Shown here: in pieces, positions 30,044-37,435 of the stretch
Position numbering within the stretch: position 1 is the first letter of the stretch
How the letters are laid out: each line of letters begins with the position of its first letter
Assembly (NCBI RefSeq): GCF_000426365.1
Contig: NZ_AUFF01000008.1
Span: 1 to 64,000 of the forward strand
Reading direction: 5' to 3'
DNA from: Arenimonas composti TR7-09 = DSM 18010
GTDB taxonomy: Bacteria > Pseudomonadota > Gammaproteobacteria > Xanthomonadales > Xanthomonadaceae
Length of the DNA stretch: 64,000 nt
Notes under the pieces: generated by a model
What the model was told of the DNA's origin: nothing
The model's input: only the letters and a program-made list of their open reading frames with translations
Database searches by the model: none
Translations under genes and position numbers: made by a program

Positions 30044-31198
30044 TCAGCGCGGTTCGGCGGTGCCGGCGACGCCTGCGTCGCCTGCGTCGCCTGCGGCGGC
30101 GCCCGCCGGGGTACGCAGGTCGACCGCCCGGTTGTCGCGATCGACCGGGCGCACCTTCTGGCCTTCGAGCAGCAGATGCACGCCGGCGGCGACGATCCAG
30201 TCGCCGGCGTCCAGGCCTTCGAGCACCGGCACCGTGCGCTCGCCGAAAGCGCCGGTCTTCACCGGCCGCAGGTGCACCGTCGCGGTCGCCGGATCGACGA
30301 CCCAGACCGCCGGCTCGCCGTCGTGCTCGTACAGCGCCGGGAGCGGCACGGTCAACACGGCGGTGCCGGTGTCGACCGCGTAGACGCGCGCGCTCTGGCC
30401 GATGTCGCTGTCACCGCCGGCGAAGGCGACCCGCGCCGCATAGGTGCGCGCCTGCGGATCGGCCGCCGGGGCGATCTCGCGCAGGGTGCCGGGAATGCGT
30501 TCGCCCGGCTTCGACCACAGCTCGACCAGCAGCGGCCGCCCGGGGGCGAAGTCGCGCGCCGACTGTTCCGGGATCGAGATCACCACCTCGCGCTCGCCGT
30601 CCTGGGCGAGCACGAACACCGTCTGCCCGGCGGCGACCACCTGCCCTTCCTCGGCGAGCCGCTGCGCGATCACGCCATCGGCCGGCGCCCGCAACACCGC
30701 ATAGGCCGCCTGGTTGCCGGAACTCGCCGCCTGCGCCCGCGCCTGTCGCACCCGCGCCTGCGCCGCCTCGTGGGCCGAAACGCGGGCGTCGTACAGCGAC
30801 TTGCTGACGATCTGCTGCTCGTACAGGGCGCGGTGGCGCTCCAGCTCGGAAGCCGCCAGCGCGAGGTCGGCCTCGGCGGACGCCAGCTGCGCCCGAGCCG
30901 ACTCCAGCTGCAGGGCGACATCGGCGGCGTCCAGCTCGGCCAGCGCCTGGCCTTCCTTCACGCGGTCGCCGACGTCGACCAGGCGACGGGCGATCTTGCC
31001 GCCGATCCGGAACGCCAGCGCCGGCTCCTGGCGGGCGCGGACCTCGCCGGCGAACGCGCTGGCCTGGCCGCCCGAAGTGCCTGGCTGCACGACCATCGCC
31101 GGCCGCGGCGGCGCGTCGGAGGCATCGCCGCCGCGGCAGCCGGCCAGCACGGTCAGGGTCGAGAAGAGCAGCGCGGGGAGCAGGAACTGGCGGCGCAT
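30044..31198 (-). CDS. RND efflux periplasmic adaptor (membrane fusion protein)
   Basis: A 384-residue lipoprotein (lipobox LAGC near residue 20). The order is barrel-sandwich half, long alpha-helical hairpin (about 90-160: LQLESARAQLASAEADLALAASELERHRALYE), second half-motif LRAPADGVIAQRLAEEGQVV, then beta-barrel and membrane-proximal domains. It links the inner pump to an outer-membrane channel, presumably TolC. First gene of the operon with the RND pump and the accessory membrane protein. No clear Shine-Dalgarno precedes the ATG. Confidence 0.92.
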   Translation of the reverse strand: MRRQFLLPALLFSTLTVLAGCRGGDASDAPPRPAMVVQPGTSGGQASAFAGEVRARQEPALAFRIGGKIARRLVDVGDRVKEGQALAELDAADVALQLESARAQLASAEADLALAASELERHRALYEQQIVSKSLYDARVSAHEAAQARVRQARAQAASSGNQAAYAVLRAPADGVIAQRLAEEGQVVAAGQTVFVLAQDGEREVVISIPEQSARDFAPGRPLLVELWSKPGERIPGTLREIAPAADPQARTYAARVAFAGGDSDIGQSARVYAVDTGTAVLTVPLPALYEHDGEPAVWVVDPATATVHLRPVKTGAFGERTVPVLEGLDAGDWIVAAGVHLLLEGQKVRPVDRDNRAVDLRTPAGAAAGDAGDAGVAGTAEPR

Positions 31199-31228
31199 GG
31201 GAGCGGCCTGATTAATGAACCGGCAGGT

Positions 31229-31258
31229 ATACTATCTTTCCAGAACCGAGCAGTTCAA
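31229..31258 (-). promoter_or_regulatory. Predicted promoter of the RND operon within the TetR operator region
   Basis: On the minus strand TTGAAC (31253-31258), an 18-base spacer, and TAGTAT (31229-31234). The 71-base intergenic region also has two similar blocks, GAACCGGCAGGT (31218-31229) and GAACCGAGCAGTT (31243-31255), which overlap this promoter and are candidates for repressor binding. Confidence 0.45.
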
Positions 31259-31269
31259 TAATCCCCGCG

Positions 31270-31911
31270 ATGCCGAAACGACCCCCACCTAACGCCCCCG
31301 GCCGCCCCAAGGACCCCGAGAAGCGCGCCGCGATCCTCGCCGCCGCCAAGGCCCTGTTCCCGGCCCGCGGCTACGAGGGCACCCGCATGGACGCGATCGC
31401 CCGCGCCGCCGGGGTGTCCAAGCTGACCGTCTACAGCCACTTCCAGGACAAGGACACGCTGTTCGTCGCGGCGGTGCGCGAGCGCTGCGACGAGCTGATG
31501 CCGTCCGGGCTGTTCCTGCCGCGGGTCGAGGGCAGCCCGCGCGACCAGCTGGTGGCGATCGCGCACGCCTTCTTCCGCCTGATCACCAGCCCCGAGGCGG
31601 TGACGATGCACCGGATGATGTGCGTGCAATTGCCCGCCGGCTCGCACCTGCCACAGCTGTTCTGGGAGGCCGGGCCGCGCCAGGTCTGCGACGCCCTCGC
31701 CGCGTTCCTGCGCGGCCAGCACGAGGCGGGCCGCCTGCGCGTACCGGACCCGACCCTCGCCGCCTCGCAGTTCTTCTGCCTGCTCAAGGGCGAGTACCAC
31801 GCCCGCCAGACCTGCGGCTATCCGCTGCAGTGGGGGCCGGACGACGTCGACCGCCATGTCAACGCGACGGTGGACCTGTTCGTTCGTGCACATGCACCGT
31901 TGCGCGAATGA
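31270..31911 (+). CDS. TetR/AcrR-family transcriptional repressor
   Basis: A 213-residue regulator. The N-terminal TetR DNA-binding domain is plain (RAAILAAAKALFPARGYEGTRMDAIARAAGVSKLTVYSHFQDKDTLF, helix-turn-helix about 35-60). The C-terminal half resembles the AefR-like ligand domain. It is divergent from the RND efflux operon and most likely represses it and itself until a pump substrate binds. The ATG lacks a Shine-Dalgarno sequence, and AATAAT ends eight bases upstream, so a leaderless message is possible. Confidence 0.93.
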   Translation: MPKRPPPNAPGRPKDPEKRAAILAAAKALFPARGYEGTRMDAIARAAGVSKLTVYSHFQDKDTLFVAAVRERCDELMPSGLFLPRVEGSPRDQLVAIAHAFFRLITSPEAVTMHRMMCVQLPAGSHLPQLFWEAGPRQVCDALAAFLRGQHEAGRLRVPDPTLAASQFFCLLKGEYHARQTCGYPLQWGPDDVDRHVNATVDLFVRAHAPLRE

Positions 31912-32061
31912 CGGCTGAACGGTTCCCGCCGCATCCCCAAGTCGCGGTGACCTCTGGCACTGCGGAGGCATGGTTTCACGCCAGCATGCTTGCCCGGCCT
32001 TTCGCCGGCAGCGCCCCGCGGCGTAGAATTCCGGCCCTTGTGCATCAAGGATTTAGCAGTC

Positions 32062-32715
32062 ATGGCGATTGATTTCGAGCAGGCCCGCGCAACGATGGTC
32101 GAGCAGCAGGTGCGTCCCTGGGACGTGCTGGATCCGCGCGTGCTCGAGGCGCTGCTGCACGTGCGCCGCGAGGACTTCGTGCCGGCGCGCCACCGCAAGC
32201 TCGCCTTCGCCGACATCGCCCTGCCGCTCGAACACGGCGAGGTGATGATGAAACCGGTGCTCGAGGGCCGCGCGCTGCAGTCGCTCGACCTCGGCCCGTC
32301 CGACGTCGTGCTCGAGATCGGCACCGGCTCCGGTTTCCTGACCGCCTGCCTGGCACGCCTGGCACGCGAGGTCGTCAGCCTCGACATCCACGCCGACTTC
32401 GTCGAGCGCACGCGCGCCCGCCTCGCCGCCGAATCGGTCGCCAACGTGCGCCTGGAAACCGCCGACGCGTTCGCCTGGGAACCGGGCCGCACGTTCGACG
32501 CGATCGTCGTCACCGGCGCGGTCGCCACCGATCCCGAGCGCTTCGGTGCCTGGCTGGCCCCCGGTGGCCGCCTGTTCGTCGTGCACGGCGAATCGCCGGT
32601 GATGGAAGCGCTGCGCATCACCCGCCGCGACGACGGCCTGCACCGCGAGAGCCTGTTCGAAACCGATCTCCCCCACCTGCGTGGCGCCGAACCGGCGCCG
32701 CGCTTCGACTTCTGA
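32062..32715 (+). CDS. pcm: Protein-L-isoaspartate O-methyltransferase
   Basis: SAM-dependent repair enzyme that methylates isoaspartyl residues in aged proteins. The 217 residues have the N-terminal MVEQQVRPWDVLDPRVLEAL typical of the Xanthomonadales/pseudomonad form, the SAM-binding VLEIGTGSGFLTA, and VTGAVATDPERF. AAGGA at about 32047 precedes the ATG, and a TAGAAT at 32024-32029 is a likely -10. It stands 17 bases before tolC, a conserved pairing in related genomes. Confidence 0.93.
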   Translation: MAIDFEQARATMVEQQVRPWDVLDPRVLEALLHVRREDFVPARHRKLAFADIALPLEHGEVMMKPVLEGRALQSLDLGPSDVVLEIGTGSGFLTACLARLAREVVSLDIHADFVERTRARLAAESVANVRLETADAFAWEPGRTFDAIVVTGAVATDPERFGAWLAPGGRLFVVHGESPVMEALRITRRDDGLHRESLFETDLPHLRGAEPAPRFDF

Positions 32716-32732
32716 TTTCCAGGAAACCGTCC

Positions 32733-34070
32733 ATGCGCCTGAGTCTCCGCCCGATCACCTTCGCGATCCTGCTGGCCACGGCCGGCAGCGTGAGCGCCGC
32801 CGACCTGATGGACGCCTACGAGATGGCGCGCCAGAGCGACCCGGTGCTGGCCGCGGCCGAGTCCCAGCGCTACGCCGTCGGCGAGAACGTCGACCAGGCG
32901 CGCGCGCGCCTGCTGCCGCAGCTCTCCGGCTCGGTCACCTACTCGCGCAGCAGTCCGCACGCGGACGATTACGAGGCGCGCGACCGTGGTTACGGCCTGT
33001 CGCTCGACCAGTCGATCTACGACCACTCCGACTGGACCCGCCTGGGTGCCGCCCGCCTGCGCGACGAGCGTGCCGGCTTCGACTACAAGGCCGCCGCCGA
33101 CGAACTGCTGGTGCGCACCGCCGAGGCCTACTTCAACGTGCTGACGGCGATCGCCAACCTCGCTTCCTCGCGCGCCGAGGAGCGTTCGGTGAAGCGCCAG
33201 CTCGACCAGGCCGAGAAGCGCCTCGAGGTCGGACTGGCGCCGATCACCGACGTGCACGAGGCGCGCGCCCGCTACGACGCTGCCCGCGCCAACGCGATCT
33301 CGGCGGCGACCGCGCTCGAGGACGCGCACGAGGCGCTGGCCGAGATCACCGGCACCCGTCTCGACAACCTGCGCGGCCTGTCGCCGGACTACAAGCCGAC
33401 CAATGACGACCTGCGCAGTGCCGAGGAGTGGGTGCGCATCGCCCTGGAACAGAACCCGACCCTGCTGTCGCGCGAGCTGGAACTGGCGGCGACCGAACGC
33501 GACGTCGCTTCCGCCCGTGCCGGCCACCTGCCGACCCTCGGTGGCCGCGTCTCCGCGAACCGCGGCGCCGACTGGGACAACGCCGGCACCCCGATCAGCC
33601 GCGGCGGTGGCACCACCGTCAGCCTGACCCTGAGCGTGCCGATCTTCTCGGGTGGCGCCACCCAGTCGGGCGTGCGCCAGGCCGTGCACTACCGCGACAT
33701 CGCCGCCGACCAGCTCGAGCAGCAGCGCCGCGCGGTCGAGCGCGCCACCCTGGGCGCCCAGCGTTCGCTGGCGGCCGGCGAGGCCGAGGTCGAGGCGCGC
33801 CGCCTCGCGGTGGTCTCCGCGCAGGCCGCCTACGAGGCCAGCGAAGCCGGCCTGGAAGTCGGCACCCGCACGATCGTCGACGTGCTGATCACCCAGCAGG
33901 CGCTGTTCGCCGCCCAGCGCGAATACGCCCGCGCCCGCCACGCCTTCCTCGTCAACAAGCTGCGCCTGAAGCAGGCCGCCGGCACGATCACCGTCGCCGA
34001 CCTGCAGGAAGTGAACCGCGTGCTGGTCGCCGACGCCGAGGCGGCGCTGGCCGAAGCGCTGGCCGAGTAA
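32733..34070 (+). CDS. tolC: TolC-family outer-membrane channel protein
   Basis: A 445-residue exported protein (signal peptide 1-22, cleavage after VSA). The TolC duplicated repeat is clear, with long coiled-coil helices and the strands expected for a trimeric barrel-tunnel (LLPQLSGSVTYSRSSPHADDYE and DVASARAGHLPTLGGRVSANRG start equivalent repeats). It serves as the exit duct for RND and type I export systems; both RND operons in this window lack their own channel. It is followed by a strong bidirectional hairpin terminator shared with waaA. Confidence 0.95.
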   Translation: MRLSLRPITFAILLATAGSVSAADLMDAYEMARQSDPVLAAAESQRYAVGENVDQARARLLPQLSGSVTYSRSSPHADDYEARDRGYGLSLDQSIYDHSDWTRLGAARLRDERAGFDYKAAADELLVRTAEAYFNVLTAIANLASSRAEERSVKRQLDQAEKRLEVGLAPITDVHEARARYDAARANAISAATALEDAHEALAEITGTRLDNLRGLSPDYKPTNDDLRSAEEWVRIALEQNPTLLSRELELAATERDVASARAGHLPTLGGRVSANRGADWDNAGTPISRGGGTTVSLTLSVPIFSGGATQSGVRQAVHYRDIAADQLEQQRRAVERATLGAQRSLAAGEAEVEARRLAVVSAQAAYEASEAGLEVGTRTIVDVLITQQALFAAQREYARARHAFLVNKLRLKQAAGTITVADLQEVNRVLVADAEAALAEALAE

Positions 34071-34080
34071 GCCAGAAACA

Positions 34081-34164
34081 AAAACCGGGGTCGGAGTACT
34101 TTTCCGCGAAGGGAATGTACTCCGACCCCAGTTTTCTTCCGGCGCGGGAAAGTGCTCCGCCCCT
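34081..34164. terminator. Bidirectional palindromic terminator between tolC and waaA, REP-like
   Basis: AAAAC + GGGGTCGGAGTAC (34081-34085, 34087-34099) pairs with GTACTCCGACCCC + GTTTT (34117-34129, 34131-34135) with one mismatch between them. Both exits are T-rich, so it can end tolC and waaA transcripts. A degenerate third arm, GGAAAGTGCTCCGCCCC at 34147-34163, resembles the right arm again, suggesting a decayed REP cluster. Confidence 0.8.
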
Positions 34165-34177
34165 GGCTTTCCAGCTT

Positions 34178-35503
34178 TCACTCGTTCCTCGTTCCTCGTT
34201 CCCCGTTCCTCTCGAGCATCGGCGCGAGCAGCTCCAGCGTCCTGGCAAGCGCCCCGGAGAGTTCGGCCACCTGCGCCCGCCCCGCGTCGCCCATCGCGCG
34301 GCGCCGCGCCGGGTCCGCCAGCAGCGCGACCAGGGCCTCGCCGAGCGCCGTCGCGTCCGCGGCCTGCAGCAGGGCGCCGCCATCGCGCAGGCGCTGGGTC
34401 ACCTCGGCGAAGTTGAACGTGTGCGGCCCCACCACGCTCGCCACGCCCAGCGCCGCCGGCTCGAGCACGTTGTGGCCGCCGACCTCGCAGAGGCTGCCGC
34501 CGACGAAGGCGACGTCCGCCGCCGCGAAGAAGCCGAGCAGCTCGCCGATGGTGTCGATCACGAACACCTGGGTGTCCGCCCCCGGCAACCCGTGCGACCG
34601 CCGCGTCGCCACCCGCAGTCCACGTTCGGCCAGCGCCGCCCGCACCGGGCCGAAGCGCTCCGGATGCCGCGGCGCCCACAGCAGCAGCGCCTCGGGAAAG
34701 CGCGCGGCGACCTGCTCGCGCAACGCCAGCACCGCCTCCTCCTCGGGCGCGTGGGTGCTGGCGGCGATCCACACCGGCCGCGATTCGCCCCAGGCGGCGC
34801 GCCATTCGGCAGCGCGCGCGGCGAGGCCTTCGGGCAGGCGCAGGTCGTACTTCAGGTTGCCGGTGGTGACGATCCGGTCGGGCTCGGCGCCGATCCGCGC
34901 CAGCCGCGCGGCGTCGGCCTGCGACTGCGCGGCGACCAGGCGCACGGCGCGCAGCGCCAGCCGCGCCAGCCAGCGCACCGGCAGATAGCCGCGCAGCGAA
35001 CGCTCGGACAGGCGCGCGTTGACCATCGCCAGCGGGATGCCGCGGCGGCCGCATTCGACGTAGAGGTTCAGCCAGATCTCGGTCTCGACGATCACCGCCA
35101 GCGCCGGCTTCGTCGCGTCGAGGAAACGCCGCACCATGCCGGCGAGGTCGTAGGGCAGGTACTGGTGGTGCACGCGATCGCCCCACAGCGCGCGCACGCG
35201 CTCCGAACCGGTCGGGGTGATCGTGGTCACCAGCATCGGGCGCTCTGGATAGCGCGCCAGCAGTGCGTCGACCAGCGGCCGCGCCGCCAGCACTTCGCCG
35301 ACCGAGACCGCGTGCACCCAGAGGCAGCCGTCCAGGCGCAGGCGATCGGCGGTCGGCAGCGCGTAGCGTTCGCTCCAGCGCAGCAGGTATTCGCGCTGGC
35401 GCATGCCGCGCCAGATCAGGTGGTAGAGGGTGACCGGAAAGGCGATCCGCAGGACCAGCGAATACAGGCCCAACGCCAGCCGCTGCCCGAGGGAAAGATG
35501 CAT
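34178..35503 (-). CDS. waaA: 3-deoxy-D-manno-octulosonic acid (Kdo) transferase
   Basis: Inner-membrane GT30 enzyme that adds Kdo to lipid A precursor. The 441 residues have an N-terminal membrane anchor (LALGLYSLVLRIAFPVTLYHLIW). Family motifs are LWVHAVSVGEVLAARPLVDAL, VETEIWLNL and VGGSLCEVGGHNVLEPAALG. The last residues (ERNGERGTRNE) are encoded by a heptamer array, so the repeat has been built into the gene. It is divergent from an lpxL-type gene with only 42 bases between the starts. Confidence 0.95.
   Translation of the reverse strand: MHLSLGQRLALGLYSLVLRIAFPVTLYHLIWRGMRQREYLLRWSERYALPTADRLRLDGCLWVHAVSVGEVLAARPLVDALLARYPERPMLVTTITPTGSERVRALWGDRVHHQYLPYDLAGMVRRFLDATKPALAVIVETEIWLNLYVECGRRGIPLAMVNARLSERSLRGYLPVRWLARLALRAVRLVAAQSQADAARLARIGAEPDRIVTTGNLKYDLRLPEGLAARAAEWRAAWGESRPVWIAASTHAPEEEAVLALREQVAARFPEALLLWAPRHPERFGPVRAALAERGLRVATRRSHGLPGADTQVFVIDTIGELLGFFAAADVAFVGGSLCEVGGHNVLEPAALGVASVVGPHTFNFAEVTQRLRDGGALLQAADATALGEALVALLADPARRRAMGDAGRAQVAELSGALARTLELLAPMLERNGERGTRNE
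34183..34210 (-). repeat. Heptamer array AGGAACG, four units, inside the waaA 3' end
   Basis: Plus strand CGTTCCT, CGTTCCT, CGTTCCC, CGTTCCT in 7-base phase. A variant of the AGTAACG arrays elsewhere in the window; this version has no stop in the waaA frame and is translated. Confidence 0.7.
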
Positions 35504-35533
35504 GCGCGCAGGATACCCGAGGGCCGCGACCGC

Positions 35534-35539
35534 TAGAAT
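35534..35539 (+). promoter_or_regulatory. -10 element of a probable leaderless promoter
   Basis: TAGAAT ends six bases before the ATG at 35546, so transcription should begin at or next to the start codon. No Shine-Dalgarno sequence and no good -35 are seen. Confidence 0.5.
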
Positions 35540-35545
35540 TCGCGC

Positions 35546-36445
35546 ATGGCCGGACTGCCGCCACCGCCGATGTCGCCGCGCACCTGGCCCACGTGGCTGC
35601 TGATCGGCTTCGGCTGGACGCTCGCGCGCTGGCCCTGGTGGCTGCAGCGCGCTGTCGGGCCGCGCCTCGGCGACCTGCTGCGGTTGACGCTGCGCTCGCG
35701 CCGCCGTGTCGCCGCCGGCAACCTCGAACGCTGCTTCCCGGAACTCGACGACGGCGCGCGCGCGGCACTGCTGCGCGAGAACTTCCGCTCGCTCGGCATC
35801 GGCGTGTTCGAGTTCCTGCGCGCCTGGTGGGGACGGCTGGCGCCGATCGACCAGGGCGTCGAGTTCAGCGGTCTGGAACACCTGGAAGCCGCGCGTGCCC
35901 AGGGCCGCGGCGTGATGCTGGTGTCGGCGCACTTCATGACGCTGGAGGCGAGCCTGCGCCTGCTGTGCACCCGCATCGACCTCGCCGCGATGTATCGCCC
36001 TCACGCGCAGCCGGCGCTGGAATGGGCGGTGAAGCGCGGCCGCCTGCGCCATGCGGTGGCGATGTTCGCGCGTGATGAACTGCGCCCGGCGGTGAAGCAC
36101 CTGAAGGGCGGCGGCGTGCTGTGGTTCGCGCCCGACCAGGAAACCCGGCGCGGCGACAGCGTGTTCGTGCCCTTCTTCGGCCAGCCGGCGTGGAGCCTCA
36201 CCTCGACCCACCAGCTCGCCCGCCTGACCGGCGCCGCGGTGCTGCCGCTGTTCCACGAACGCCTGCCCGACGGCCGCTATCGGATCCAGATCCTGCCACC
36301 GCTGCCCGACTTCCCGACGAAGGACCCGGTGGCCGACACCGCCCGGGTGATGGCGGCGCTGGAAGCGGTGATCCGGCGGCGGCCGGAGCAGTACCTGTGG
36401 CTGCACCAGCGCTTCAAGCGGCGGCCGGGCTCGAGTAACGAGTAA
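35546..36445 (+). CDS. LpxL/HtrB-type lipid A acyltransferase (first copy)
   Basis: A 299-residue inner-membrane lysophospholipid-acyltransferase-family protein. It transfers a secondary acyl chain to Kdo2-lipid A. The catalytic HX4(D/E) motif is present (His129-Glu134 in SAHFMTLE), and RVAAGNLERCFPEL and FVPFFGQPAWSLTSTHQLARLTGA are typical of LpxL. The stop codon TAA lies inside an AGTAACG heptamer array, so the last residues (SSNE) come from the repeat. Divergent from waaA and convergent with a paralogue. Confidence 0.9.
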   Translation: MAGLPPPPMSPRTWPTWLLIGFGWTLARWPWWLQRAVGPRLGDLLRLTLRSRRRVAAGNLERCFPELDDGARAALLRENFRSLGIGVFEFLRAWWGRLAPIDQGVEFSGLEHLEAARAQGRGVMLVSAHFMTLEASLRLLCTRIDLAAMYRPHAQPALEWAVKRGRLRHAVAMFARDELRPAVKHLKGGGVLWFAPDQETRRGDSVFVPFFGQPAWSLTSTHQLARLTGAAVLPLFHERLPDGRYRIQILPPLPDFPTKDPVADTARVMAALEAVIRRRPEQYLWLHQRFKRRPGSSNE

Positions 36446-36475
36446 CGAGTAACGAGTAACGAGCAACGAGGAACG
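36434..36475 (+). repeat. Heptamer array AGTAACG, six units, covering the stop of the first lpxL-type gene
   Basis: Four AGTAACG units followed by AGCAACG and AGGAACG in perfect 7-base phase. Because 7 is not a multiple of 3, three units put TAA in all three plus-strand frames. The stop at 36443-36445 is in the second unit. Confidence 0.8.
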
Positions 36476-36506
36476 AGTGAGGGCGCGCGCTTTGCGCGTG
36501 GCGCGG

Positions 36507-36530
36507 ATCGCGGCTGAAGCCGCTCCTACA
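36507..36530 (-). repeat. GTAG-type REP hairpin, copy 2
   Basis: Minus strand TGTAGGAGCG, GCTTCAGC, CGCGAT. It sits between two convergent lpxL-type genes, flanked by heptamer arrays in opposite orientation (36434-36475 and 36538-36551). Confidence 0.7.
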
Positions 36531-36537
36531 CGATCCC

Positions 36538-36551
36538 CGTTACTCGTTACT
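36538..36551 (-). repeat. Heptamer array AGTAACG, two units, covering the stop of the second lpxL-type gene
   Basis: Plus strand CGTTACT twice. The minus-strand TAA at 36547-36549 is the stop codon of the gene at 36547-37428. Confidence 0.7.
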
Positions 36552-37428
36552 GGTAGAGCGGGGGTTCGCCGGGCGGCCGGGTCTTGAAGCGCTGGTGGCC
36601 CCACAGGTACTGCGCCGGGCACTCGCGCACGACGTTCTCGAGTTCGGCCATGTAGCGGGCGGCGTCGGCGACCGGGTCGCCGCTCGGCCAGCCTTGCCAC
36701 GGCGATTCGATGCGGATCGCGTAACGGCCATCGGCTTCGCGGCGGTACCAGAACGGCAGCAGCACCGCGCGGCCGCGTTCGACGATGTCCGGAGTCGCGA
36801 CCAGGGTCGCCGCCGGCACGCCGAAGAAGGGCACGAAGGCGTGGTTGTAGTTGAAGTTCTGGTCGGCCGAATACACGACGGGCTCGCCGGCGCGCAGCGC
36901 GGTCAGCAGCGCGCGCATGTCCTTCTTGCCGATCGTCGGCCCGTACACCGCGCGTCGCGAGGCGTCGAACCAGGCTTCCAGGCAGGCGTTGTTGTGCCGG
37001 CGCACGACGACGCGCGCCGGCCGGCCGAGCGCTTCGCCGAGCAGGCGCACGGCCAGCTCGGTGTGGGTGAAGTGGCCGCACATCAGCAGCACGCCCTGGC
37101 CGCGCGCGAGCGCCGCCTGCAGGTGTTCGAGTCCCTCGATCCGCGCCGCATCGCGCAGCCGCCACGCCGGCGCATGCCAGGCGCGCACCAGTTCGAACAC
37201 GCCGATCACCGTGTTGACGACGGACGCGTCGGCGAGCCGCCGGCGTCGATGCGGCGGCAGCTCCGGGAAGCACAGGTCGATGTTGATGCGGGCGATGCGC
37301 CGGCGTTCCTTCAACGGCGGCCACAGCAGCCACGCCAGCGCGCGGCCGCAGGCCAGCAGCAGCGGCTGCGGCAGGCGTCCGACGGTCCAGGCGAAGGCCG
37401 CGAGCAGCGGCGTGAACCAGCAGCGCAT
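36547..37428 (-). CDS. LpxL/HtrB-type lipid A acyltransferase (second copy)
   Basis: A 293-residue paralogue of the gene opposite. The HX4E motif is present (His119-Glu124 in GHFTHTE), and RIARINIDLCFPEL, YSADQNFNYNHAFVPFFGV and LVATPDIVERGRAVLLPFWY are characteristic. Two such enzymes usually act in turn on lipid A. ATG at 37428 is preferred over a GTG just before it. The stop codon is inside a heptamer unit. It is followed upstream by the waaL-like gene (7-base gap), so it belongs to the LPS operon reading leftward. Confidence 0.9.
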   Translation of the reverse strand: MRCWFTPLLAAFAWTVGRLPQPLLLACGRALAWLLWPPLKERRRIARINIDLCFPELPPHRRRRLADASVVNTVIGVFELVRAWHAPAWRLRDAARIEGLEHLQAALARGQGVLLMCGHFTHTELAVRLLGEALGRPARVVVRRHNNACLEAWFDASRRAVYGPTIGKKDMRALLTALRAGEPVVYSADQNFNYNHAFVPFFGVPAATLVATPDIVERGRAVLLPFWYRREADGRYAIRIESPWQGWPSGDPVADAARYMAELENVVRECPAQYLWGHQRFKTRPPGEPPLYQ

Positions 37429-37435
37429 CACCGGC

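Noticed and set aside
27850..30807. Long plus-strand open frame across the first RND operon
   Set aside because: Antisense shadow of the pump and adaptor genes; no recognisable domain.
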